Program-made: the position numbers and the translations under genes
DNA from: an uncultured Anaerococcus sp.
Lineage (GTDB): Bacteria > Bacillota_A > Clostridia > Tissierellales > Peptoniphilaceae
Direction of reading: 5' to 3'
DNA length: 12,619 nt
Assembly: GCA_945916625.1 (NCBI GenBank)
Contig: CAMEGY010000009.1
Location: forward strand, 1 to 12,619
Notes under the pieces: model-generated
The model's database searches: none
What the model saw: the letters and a program-made list of their open reading frames with translations, nothing else
What the model was told of the DNA's origin: nothing
Shown here: positions 7,401 to 12,619 of the stretch, piece after piece
How the letters are laid out: each line of letters starts with the position of its first letter
How positions within the stretch are numbered: the first letter of the stretch is position 1

Positions 7401-8135
7401 CTAATTTTGTCCCTTATTATTTCTGTTTGGACGTCTATTATTTCTCTTTTTTCTTCTGTTGTTTTGTGGAGCCGCAAGTTTTGGTTCTCTTTCAGCTTTT
7501 TCTCCTGGAAGAACTTCACCTTTGTAGATCCAAACTTTACATCCGATTTTACCGTATTCTGTATCAGCTTCAGCAAAACCATAGTCTATATTTGCTCTTA
7601 GTGTTTGAAGTGGAATTGTACCTTCTGAGTATCCTTCACTTCTTGCCATATCAGCTCCGCCAACTCTTCCTGAAACCATAGTTTTGATACCTTTAGCTCC
7701 AGCTCTCATTGTTCTTTGGATTGATTGTTTCATGGCACGTCTAAATGCGATTCTGTTTTCTAATTGCCCAGCAATATTTTCAGCAACTAGTTGAGCGGAT
7801 AAATCTTGGTATTTGATTTCTTCAACGTTGATGATAATTCTTTTGCCTGGTGCGATTTTCTCTAATCTATTCTTAAGCTCTTCAACACCTTGGCCACCTC
7901 TACCGATTACCATTCCTGGTTTTCCTGTGTAGATTGTAATCTTTAGGTTGTTTACTGCTCTTTCAATTTCGATATCTGCGATTCCTGCTTCATAAGCTTG
8001 TTTTTTGATAAATTCTCTTATCTTTACATCTTCTACTAGAAGGTCAGAAAAGTCTTTTTTATCAGCAAACCATTTAGAATCCCAATCTTTGATTACGCCT
8101 ACTCTATATCCTTTAGGGTTTACTTTTTGTCCCAT
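7401..8135 (-). CDS. rpsC: small-subunit ribosomal protein S3 (uS3)
   Basis: S3 forms part of the mRNA entry channel and the ribosomal helicase site with S4 and S5. The 244-residue protein starts [20 protein letters not shown]. It has a type II KH domain around [20 protein letters not shown] (71-90), with the GRGG loop at 78-81, and the C-terminal S3 domain with [20 protein letters not shown] (153-172), then [20 protein letters not shown]. It closes with [14 protein letters not shown] followed by a basic Asn/Arg-rich tail from about residue 223. Such tails are common and variable in Firmicutes S3. Its SD (AGG, six bases before the ATG) overlaps the rplV stop region. Confidence 0.97.
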   Translation of the reverse strand: MGQKVNPKGYRVGVIKDWDSKWFADKKDFSDLLVEDVKIREFIKKQAYEAGIADIEIERAVNNLKITIYTGKPGMVIGRGGQGVEELKNRLEKIAPGKRIIINVEEIKYQDLSAQLVAENIAGQLENRIAFRRAMKQSIQRTMRAGAKGIKTMVSGRVGGADMARSEGYSEGTIPLQTLRANIDYGFAEADTEYGKIGCKVWIYKGEVLPGEKAEREPKLAAPQNNRRKKRNNRRPNRNNKGQN

Positions 8136-8142
8136 ATTAATC

Positions 8143-8484
8143 CTACCTTTCCTCTATATCTGCTAACACTACGCCGATATGACTTGATCTTTTTAATATT
8201 GGGTATGCAGCACCCTTAGCTTTAGGTCTGTATCTTTTCATAGTTGGTGCATCATTTGCATATGCCTTTTCTACGTATAGATCTTCTCTATCAAGTCCAT
8301 TGTTGTTTTCAGCATTGGCAATTGCACTTTTAAGTACATCTTCTAGTAGTCTTGCACCTTTTTTGTTAGTAAACTTAAGAATATTTAGTGCTTCATCTAC
8401 TTGCTTGCCTCTAATTTCTCTTGCTATATAGTTAACTTTTAGAGGAGATATTCTTTGATATTTAGCTATTGCTTGTACTTTCAT
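8143..8484 (-). CDS. rplV: large-subunit ribosomal protein L22 (uL22)
   Basis: L22 lines the nascent-peptide tunnel; the tip of its long beta-hairpin, with L4, makes the tunnel constriction. The 113-residue product has a normal length. It shows [20 protein letters not shown] (6-25), where most homologues have SPRKV, and the helix [20 protein letters not shown]. The beta-hairpin lies about 78-101, [20 protein letters not shown] followed by LKRSSHI. The hairpin tip reads KGAAYPILK instead of the more common GRASRIxK form; I take this as lineage variation rather than a resistance mutation. SD AGGAG, six bases before the ATG. Confidence 0.96.
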   Translation of the reverse strand: MKVQAIAKYQRISPLKVNYIAREIRGKQVDEALNILKFTNKKGARLLEDVLKSAIANAENNNGLDREDLYVEKAYANDAPTMKRYRPKAKGAAYPILKRSSHIGVVLADIEER

Positions 8485-8493
8485 TTATCTCTC

Positions 8494-8781
8494 CTAACGC
8501 ATTTTGCTTTTCATTTCAGTAGCCTTTTTTGCGTGGCCTCTGAATGTTCTTGTTGGCACAAATTCGCCTAGTTTATGACCTACCATATCTTCTGTGATAT
8601 AGATTGGAACGTGTTTTCTACCGTCATGAACTGCTATTGTGTGTTCTACAAATTCAGGGAATATTGTAGAACGTCTTGACCATGTTCTAATTACTTTCTT
8701 TTCATTTTTTTCATTTAATTCGTCTATTTTCTTCATTAAATGATCATCGACAAATGGTCCCTTTTTAAGTGATCTAGCCAT
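8494..8781 (-). CDS. rpsS: small-subunit ribosomal protein S19 (uS19)
   Basis: S19 sits in the 30S head with S13 near the A- and P-site tRNAs. The 95-residue protein starts [20 protein letters not shown]. It continues with [20 protein letters not shown] and [20 protein letters not shown], and ends with the signature [18 protein letters not shown]. The ATG follows AGGGGG by five bases and the gene is 9 nt after rplB. Length and order are standard. Confidence 0.98.
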   Translation of the reverse strand: MARSLKKGPFVDDHLMKKIDELNEKNEKKVIRTWSRRSTIFPEFVEHTIAVHDGRKHVPIYITEDMVGHKLGEFVPTRTFRGHAKKATEMKSKMR

Positions 8782-8790
8782 TATATCCCC

Positions 8791-9624
8791 CTATTTTTCG
8801 TTTCTTCTTCTTACGATGTATGCAGAAGATTGTTTTTTCTTATTTCTAGTCTTAACACCGATAGCTTTTTTGCCCCATGGTGTCATTGGAGCTGGTCTAC
8901 CAATTGGTGTTCTACCTTCACCACCACCGTGTGGATGGTCTACTGGGTTCATTACAGATCCTCTTACGTGAGGTCTCTTGCCTTTATATCTGTTCTTACC
9001 TGCCTTACCAATTCTTAGTAGTTCGTGTTCAGAGTTTCCTACTGTACCTACTGTAGCCTTGCAGTTTAAGTGTACCATTCTCATTTCTCCAGATGGTAGT
9101 CTAAGTGTTGCAAAGTTGCCTTCTTTAGCCATAAGTTGTGCACCTGTTCCTGCTGATCTTGCAAGTGTCGCGCCTCTTCCAGCCTTAAGCTCGATTGCGT
9201 GTACTGTTGTACCTACTGGGATGTCTTTAAGTTCAAGAGCATTACCTGGTTTGATATCTGCTTCACTACCAGATTCGATTACGTCACCTACTTTTAGTCC
9301 TTTAGGAGCTAGGATATATCTTTTTTCACCGTCAGCGTATGCTACAAGTGCGATATATGCTGTTCTGTTTGGATCGTATTCGATTGTTTGTACTCTTGCT
9401 GGAATATTATCTTTATCTCTCTTAAGATCGATAATTCTATATCTTCTCTTAACTCCGCCGCCACGGAATCTTACTGTTGTTCTACCTGTGTTGTTTCTAC
9501 CAGCCTTGCTCTTAAGGTCTGTAGTTAGTGCCTTATATGGCTTTGCTGTAGTAATTTCTTCAAAGGTACTTACTGACATATTTCTATGTCCGTTTGATGT
9601 TGGTTTTAATTTTCTAATAGCCAT
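8791..9624 (-). CDS. rplB: large-subunit ribosomal protein L2 (uL2)
   Basis: L2 is needed for subunit association and lies close to the peptidyl-transferase centre. The 277-residue protein has the family layout: the N-terminal [20 protein letters not shown], the RNA-binding OB-fold part with [20 protein letters not shown] (42-61), the SH3-like middle part (about 130-200: [20 protein letters not shown]), and the loop [20 protein letters not shown] (224-243). His230 aligns with the histidine (His229 in E. coli) reported as important for activity. The C-terminus is basic. AAGGAGG lies six bases before the ATG. A 216-codon frame on the opposite strand inside this gene is a shadow. Confidence 0.98.
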   Translation of the reverse strand: MAIRKLKPTSNGHRNMSVSTFEEITTAKPYKALTTDLKSKAGRNNTGRTTVRFRGGGVKRRYRIIDLKRDKDNIPARVQTIEYDPNRTAYIALVAYADGEKRYILAPKGLKVGDVIESGSEADIKPGNALELKDIPVGTTVHAIELKAGRGATLARSAGTGAQLMAKEGNFATLRLPSGEMRMVHLNCKATVGTVGNSEHELLRIGKAGKNRYKGKRPHVRGSVMNPVDHPHGGGEGRTPIGRPAPMTPWGKKAIGVKTRNKKKQSSAYIVRRRNEK

Positions 9625-9635
9625 CTAAGTCCTCC

Positions 9636-9929
9636 TTATAGTCCGTCGAAGTATTCAATAGCTTGGCTATCTTCTGTTAGTTCAACGATAGCTTTTTTCC
9701 AGTCAGCTCTTTTTCCATAACCATATCTAGTTCTAACTTTTTTACCTTTATAGTTCATGGTATTAACTGATTTAACTTTTACGCCATCAAAGATTGCTTC
9801 TATAGCTGCTTTGATTTCTGGTTTGTTAGCATTCTTGTCTACTTCAAAAGTATATTTGTTCTCATCAAGCATTTCCATGCTTTTTTCTGTTATTATAGGT
9901 CTTTTGATTATTTGGTAAGGTGCTTTCAT
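9636..9929 (-). CDS. rplW: large-subunit ribosomal protein L23 (uL23)
   Basis: L23 lies at the tunnel exit and is the docking point for trigger factor and SRP. The 97-residue product reads [20 protein letters not shown] (1-20), then [20 protein letters not shown] and a basic central loop [20 protein letters not shown] before the C-terminal VELTEDSQ. Its ATG shares one base with the rplD stop (TAATG), and its SD GGAGG is inside the last codons of rplD, a clear sign of translational coupling. Order and length are normal. Confidence 0.97.
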   Translation of the reverse strand: MKAPYQIIKRPIITEKSMEMLDENKYTFEVDKNANKPEIKAAIEAIFDGVKVKSVNTMNYKGKKVRTRYGYGKRADWKKAIVELTEDSQAIEYFDGL

Positions 9930-10552
9930 TAGATAAATACCTCCTGAAGTTTAGCAATAGCGTCTTTGCTTATTACTAACTTGTCATGTCTTACTAAGTC
10001 ATAAACATTGATCAATCTAGCTTCAGCAACATCTACACCAGCAATATTTCTAAATGCTCTGTATGTGTCATCACATTTTTCTGCTGTAACAACGTAAGCT
10101 TTCTTGCCTGCATTAAGAGCTTCTAGTGCAGCTTTTGCTTCTTTTGTCTTTACATTGTCAAGCGCTAGGCTATCAACTACGATTAGGTCCTTGTCATTTA
10201 ATTTAGAAGTAAGTACTGAGTAAAGTGCTTTTCTTCTTAGTTTCTTAGCTAATTTGTAGCTGTAGTCTCTTGGTTTTGGTGCAAATACAACACCACCACC
10301 TGTGTAGTGTGGAGCTCTTATAGAACCTTGACGAGCACGTCCTGTACCCTTTTGTCTGAAAGGCTTTCTTCCACCACCACGTACTTCAGCACGTGTCTTA
10401 GCTGATTGTGTACCTTGTCTTTTATTTGCAAGTTGGTTTTTAACTACTTCATAAACTGCATGTTCGCTTACTTCTGTTGCAAACATGATTTCGTTTAGTT
10501 CTAGTTCACCAACATTTTCTCCCTTAATATTTAAAATATCTACTTTAGGCAT
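9929..10552 (-). CDS. rplD: large-subunit ribosomal protein L4 (uL4)
   Basis: L4 is an early 50S assembly protein; its long loop reaches the peptide tunnel. In E. coli it also represses the S10 operon by acting on the rpsJ leader, which is relevant to the folded leader seen here, though nothing shows L4 acts on it. The 207-residue protein has a globular domain and the loop at about 58-90 ([33 protein letters not shown]). It then shows [20 protein letters not shown] and a C-terminal part with [17 protein letters not shown]. The SD AAGGAGG precedes the ATG, 10 nt after rplC. It overlaps rplW by one base. Confidence 0.97.
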   Translation of the reverse strand: MPKVDILNIKGENVGELELNEIMFATEVSEHAVYEVVKNQLANKRQGTQSAKTRAEVRGGGRKPFRQKGTGRARQGSIRAPHYTGGGVVFAPKPRDYSYKLAKKLRRKALYSVLTSKLNDKDLIVVDSLALDNVKTKEAKAALEALNAGKKAYVVTAEKCDDTYRAFRNIAGVDVAEARLINVYDLVRHDKLVISKDAIAKLQEVFI

Positions 10553-10562
10553 TTTCTCCTCC

Positions 10563-11198
10563 TTAGTCTAGGCTTTTAACAGCTTGTTTAACTTCAACAA
10601 GTCCGCCCTTAGGTCCTGGTACTCCGCCTTTTACTAAGATGTAGCTATCCTCTGCGTTGACTTTAACAACTTTGACATTTTGAATAGTTACACGGTCGTG
10701 TCCCATTTTTCCTGAACCTTTTCTACCTTTGAATACTCTAGCTGGGTCAGAACCTGCTGCTCTAGCACCTGCTACTCTATGAGATTTTGAACCGTGACTT
10801 TCAGGTCCTCTACCATAGTTCCATCTTTTGATGGCACCTTGAGTTCCCTTACCTTTTGAAGTAGCAACTACATCTACTAGTTCGCCTTCTTCAAAAATAT
10901 CAACTGTGATCAAATCTCCAGCCTTAAGCTCTGTTGCTTCTCCCTTAAGATTAATCTCTCTTAGATATCTCTTATAAGAAGCATTAGCCTTGTCAAAGTG
11001 ACCTCTAATTGGTTTTTTGACATTCTTTTCTTTCTTGTCAACTGTTCCTACTTGGATAGCATCGTATCCATCAACGTCTTTAGTCTTAACTTGAACAACT
11101 ACGTTCTCGTCAGCTTTAAGAACAGTAACAGGAGTAATAACTCCATCTTCATCGATGACTTGAGTCATGCCTACTTTTGTTGTAAAAATACTCTTCAT
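10563..11198 (-). CDS. rplC: large-subunit ribosomal protein L3 (uL3)
   Basis: L3 is an early 50S assembly protein whose loop approaches the peptidyl-transferase centre. The 211-residue protein opens MKSIFTTKVGMTQVIDEDGV and has GKGTQGAIKRWNYGRGPESH (116-135), the loop RVAGARAAGSDPARVFKGRK (141-160), then GSGKMGHDRVTIQNVKVVKV and GGVPGPKGGLVEVKQAVKS. The loop differs from the common HRRPGSIG...KKMAGHMG wording, and no glutamine is visible at the position methylated by PrmB in E. coli. The ATG follows AAGGAGG by four bases. It is preceded by a 79-nt spacer after rpsJ, the longest gap inside the S10 half. Confidence 0.97.
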   Translation of the reverse strand: MKSIFTTKVGMTQVIDEDGVITPVTVLKADENVVVQVKTKDVDGYDAIQVGTVDKKEKNVKKPIRGHFDKANASYKRYLREINLKGEATELKAGDLITVDIFEEGELVDVVATSKGKGTQGAIKRWNYGRGPESHGSKSHRVAGARAAGSDPARVFKGRKGSGKMGHDRVTIQNVKVVKVNAEDSYILVKGGVPGPKGGLVEVKQAVKSLD

Positions 11199-11277
11199 GA
11201 GTCCTCCTTAATTACAGCGGATTGAACAATTCAGTTAATCCTTATTAACCTCTACTAGTCAATCATCCTAATTACAG
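11199..11277 (-). other. 79-nt rpsJ-rplC spacer with small hairpin and direct repeat
   Basis: All other gaps in the S10-spc run up to adk are 27 nt or less, so this one stands out. In the transcript it contains a 6-bp stem, GUUAAU/AUUAAC around AAGG (11234-11239 with 11244-11249), extended by one possible G-U pair. It also has a 9-bp direct repeat, taattacag, at 11209-11217 and 11269-11277, one copy at the rplC SD and the other touching the rpsJ stop. I found no convincing promoter or terminator. It may be a processing or regulatory site, or neutral drift. Confidence 0.45.
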
Positions 11278-11589
11278 TTATAGTTTAATCTCGATATCAA
11301 CACCAGCTGGAAGATTTAACTTCTTAAGCGCGTCTAATGTCTTAGCATTTGGACCAATGATGTCGATAAGTCTTTTGTGAGTTCTTTGTTCAAACTGTTC
11401 TCTGGAATCTTTGTCTTTGTGAACCGCTCTTAGAATTGTAATTCTTTCAATCTCTGTTGGTAATGGGATTGGTCCACTAACTTCTGCTCCGCTTCTTTTT
11501 ACCGCTTCTACGATTTTTTCTGCTGAGCTATCGATAACTTCGTGATCGTAAGCTCTAAGTCTGATTCTTATCTTTTGTTGATTAGCCAT
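11278..11589 (-). CDS. rpsJ: small-subunit ribosomal protein S10 (uS10)
   Basis: S10 is part of the 30S head and, as NusE, binds NusB in transcription antitermination. The start at 11589 gives [20 protein letters not shown] and 103 residues, the family length. The frame can be opened nine codons earlier, but that would run into the leader hairpin and adds non-family residues. Blocks: [20 protein letters not shown], then [20 protein letters not shown] and the C-terminal [11 protein letters not shown]. The SD is unusual: GAGAGG only three bases before the ATG, against AAGGAGG for most later genes. It is the first gene of the operon, downstream of a structured leader and a sigma-A promoter. Confidence 0.97.
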   Translation of the reverse strand: MANQQKIRIRLRAYDHEVIDSSAEKIVEAVKRSGAEVSGPIPLPTEIERITILRAVHKDKDSREQFEQRTHKRLIDIIGPNAKTLDALKKLNLPAGVDIEIKL

Positions 11590-11726
11590 TTTCCTCTCTC
11601 TTTCTTTTACGCCCACCCGGGCGTTTGATAATTTTTGGAAACCGCTTAGGATTATTCCTAAGCTCGCTCTGCCAGAGTTTCCTTATGCATTGGCCTATAC
11701 ATAAGCAACATCCAACTTCAAAGCAC
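11590..11726 (-). ncRNA. structured 5' leader of the S10 operon, possible cis-regulator
   Basis: From the predicted start near 11726 the leader is about 137 nt. Its RNA can form: a 9-bp stem CUUAUGUAU/AUGCAUAAG with one G-U pair (arms 11697-11705 and 11682-11690, loop AGGCCA); an outer stem GGAAAC/GUUUCC (11677-11682 with 11637-11642) enclosing a short UCU/AGA hairpin (68-70 with 74-76 of the 116xx block) and a perfect 8-bp stem GCUUAGGA/UCCUAAGC (11656-11663 with 11644-11651, loop AUAA); and ACGCCC/GGGCGU (11619-11624 with 11609-11614) about 19 nt before the ATG. The enclosed part resembles a three-way junction. Known S10 leaders in gamma-proteobacteria are bound by L4; whether this one has a ligand is unknown. 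Confidence 0.5.
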
Positions 11727-11727
11727 T

Positions 11728-11749
11728 TATATATGATACGACATATATA
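11728..11749. promoter_or_regulatory. inverted repeat over the -10 box, possible operator
   Basis: TATATATG (11728-11735) and CATATATA (11742-11749) are perfect reverse complements around the six-base centre ATACGA. The -10 box lies within the dyad. The position would suit a repressor site, but alternating TA runs arise easily in AT-rich DNA, and no regulator gene is in view. Confidence 0.25.
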
Positions 11750-11761
11750 GGCATTTGGCAA
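11733..11761 (-). promoter_or_regulatory. sigma-A promoter of the S10 operon
   Basis: TTGCCA (11756-11761) and TATCAT (11733-11738) are separated by 17 nt, each one mismatch from consensus. The predicted start is a G near 11726. No equally good pair lies closer to rpsJ. Several AT-rich lookalikes occur further upstream, e.g. a TTGAAA with a TAAAAT 16 nt later around 11870-11900, so additional promoters cannot be excluded. Confidence 0.65.
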
Positions 11762-11961
11762 GTATCAATTTGTAAAATCTTATACTTTTTTCATCAATAA
11801 ACAAAATACTCATAAAAAAAGCACATACTAACCATGCCTTCCTATAAATATACTAGCTAATACCAATCTTTCAAGCCTATTTTAATAAAACTATAACTTT
11901 TTTCAATAATTTCCTTCTATATATAAAGCAAAATATGTGATAAATAATTTAATAAAATGTC
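11762..11961. other. about 200 bp AT-rich intergenic DNA, nothing recognised
   Basis: Between the permease terminator and the S10 promoter the DNA is strongly AT-rich, with poly-A/T tracts. I see no tRNA, repeat or credible gene. A 13-codon frame behind AGGAAGG on the minus strand is too close to its SD and too short to credit. The A/T tracts could act as an upstream promoter element or bent DNA for the strong S10 promoter (inference). Confidence 0.5.
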
Positions 11962-11993
11962 AAAATAAAAAATCCCAGCAAAAACTAGGATTT
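11962..11993 (-). terminator. intrinsic terminator of the permease gene
   Basis: In the transcript AAAUCCUAG pairs with CUGGGAUUU over nine bases, with one G-U pair (arms 11985-11993 and 11970-11978, loop UUUUUG), followed by UUUAUUUU. The 5' arm includes the stop codon UAG of the permease gene, so the stem overlaps the end of the coding region. It should insulate the S10 operon from the upstream gene. Confidence 0.85.
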
Positions 11994-12619
11994 ATTATCT
12001 ACAAAACCAAGCCATAACTTACAAAAAAGAGGAACCAAAATGGAAGTCAAAATCACAACTGTACCAAGCTGGGCCGCAGCAAGGCTTTCGTAAGACTCCC
12101 AAGATGGGTCAAGACCTGCTATCAGGCTTGGAACAATAACAGAATTACCAGCTGCAGTATAGGTCGCAATAGCTGCCCAACCTGGTCTTTTGTTAATAAA
12201 AATATCCGCAGGTAGAGAAATTATAAAAGCTGCACCAACTGTAATAATCGATAAAACAAATCCAGCTGGCCCTCCCTTAAAGACATCCATAAGATCAATA
12301 CCGGCACCAATAGAAAAGCCCAAAAAAGGCATTATATACTTCTGAGTTCCAGCTAGAAAATCACAAATGTTTTTATCTATATTACCAAGCATCACTCCTA
12401 CAACTATAGGAAAAGTTAAATCTATAATAGAATTTGGAGTAATATCCGCAATACCCAATAGTGATAGAGTCAAAAATGTAAAAATTGGCACAGAAATAAT
12501 AGCTGTAATAGCTGCACTAGCCACATCATACTCATCTCCATAGTCAGAAATAAGTCCGATAAAAAGTGAATTATTTTGATTAGAAATCGCTGCAATAAAA
12601 GCAAGAGCGGAAATCCCCA
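11985..12619 (-). CDS. kdgT: 2-keto-3-deoxygluconate permease, KdgT family (5' part outside window)
   Basis: KdgT proteins carry 2-keto-3-deoxygluconate into the cell, in E. coli by proton symport, feeding pectin and glucuronate breakdown. The frame is open to the window edge: 210 residues before TAG are visible, of roughly 310-330 in the family, so the N-terminal third is missing. A GTG at 12524 is internal, because the 31 codons before it continue the family (SNQNNSLFIGLISDYGDEYD). Other signatures are the block IVVGVMLGNIDKN, then PFLGFSIGAGIDLMDVFKGG and RPGWAAIATYTAAGNSVIVP. About six hydrophobic segments are visible. It has its own terminator and no evident link with the ribosomal genes. 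The exact substrate is inferred from the family. Confidence 0.88.
   Translation of the reverse strand, partial: GISALAFIAAISNQNNSLFIGLISDYGDEYDVASAAITAIISVPIFTFLTLSLLGIADITPNSIIDLTFPIVVGVMLGNIDKNICDFLAGTQKYIMPFLGFSIGAGIDLMDVFKGGPAGFVLSIITVGAAFIISLPADIFINKRPGWAAIATYTAAGNSVIVPSLIAGLDPSWESYESLAAAQLGTVVILTSILVPLFCKLWLGFVDNKS

Noticed and set aside
7367..7582. 71-codon minus-strand frame overlapping the end of rpsC
   Set aside because: It is out of frame inside rpsC with no SD; the basic Asn/Arg tail of S3 simply lacks stops in this frame.
8978..9628. 216-codon open frame on the plus strand
   Set aside because: It lies wholly opposite rplB. Its composition mirrors the L2 codons, it has no SD and no family resemblance; it is a shadow frame.
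11407..11433. S10 residue at the position of Val57, a known tetracycline-resistance site, is Lys58 here
   Set aside because: The stretch [11 protein letters not shown] resembles the form I expect in clostridia-like bacteria, so it looks like lineage variation and not an acquired resistance change.
11590..11616. Nine-codon N-terminal extension of rpsJ
   Set aside because: It would start inside the leader hairpin, lacks an SD and is not part of the S10 family; the ATG at 11589 gives the normal protein.
11800..11850. 13-codon frame after AGGAAGG in the intergenic region, as a leader peptide
   Set aside because: The ATG is one base from the SD, the frame lies upstream of the predicted S10 promoter, and there is no attenuator-like pair of stems.

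Overview
The window is a near-complete S10-spc type ribosomal protein super-operon, read entirely on the minus strand (right to left), from a low-GC Gram-positive bacterium. Base composition is AT-rich, codons mostly end in A or T, and AAGGAGG-type ribosome binding sites are frequent. uS14 is the zinc-binding short form, and L16 begins [11 protein letters not shown] as in Firmicutes. Together with the protein details this fits an anaerobic coccus of the Tissierellia (Peptoniphilaceae, Anaerococcus-like). The genus is inference; I could not run a search.

Layout in transcription order. At the right edge (12619-11985) lies the C-terminal two thirds of a KdgT-type 2-keto-3-deoxygluconate permease. 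It ends in an intrinsic terminator that overlaps its stop codon. A 395-bp intergenic region follows. It holds about 200 bp of featureless AT-rich DNA, then a good sigma-A promoter (TTGCCA, 17 nt, TATCAT) and a leader of about 137 nt that can fold into several stems. Then come rpsJ, rplC, rplD, rplW, rplB, rpsS, rplV, rpsC, rplP, rpmC, rpsQ (S10 cluster) and rplN, rplX, rplE, rpsN, rpsH, rplF, rplR, rpsE, rpmD, rplO, secY, adk, infA (spc cluster and start of the alpha cluster). Most gaps are 2-27 nt and one pair overlaps (rplD/rplW, TAATG), so the block is probably one transcript with translational coupling.

The genes supply 21 ribosomal proteins, initiation factor IF1, the SecY translocation channel and adenylate kinase. 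The interest lies in the departures from the usual plan: a structured, possibly regulatory leader before rpsJ; an inverted repeat over the promoter -10 box; an unusually long 79-nt spacer between rpsJ and rplC; no map (methionine aminopeptidase) gene between adk and infA; and, instead of rpmJ directly after infA, a pair of identical 55-bp repeats that reach the left window edge. I see no mobile-element gene, tRNA, rRNA or CRISPR array. I found no clearly new multi-gene system; the leader and the repeat insertion are the best leads.
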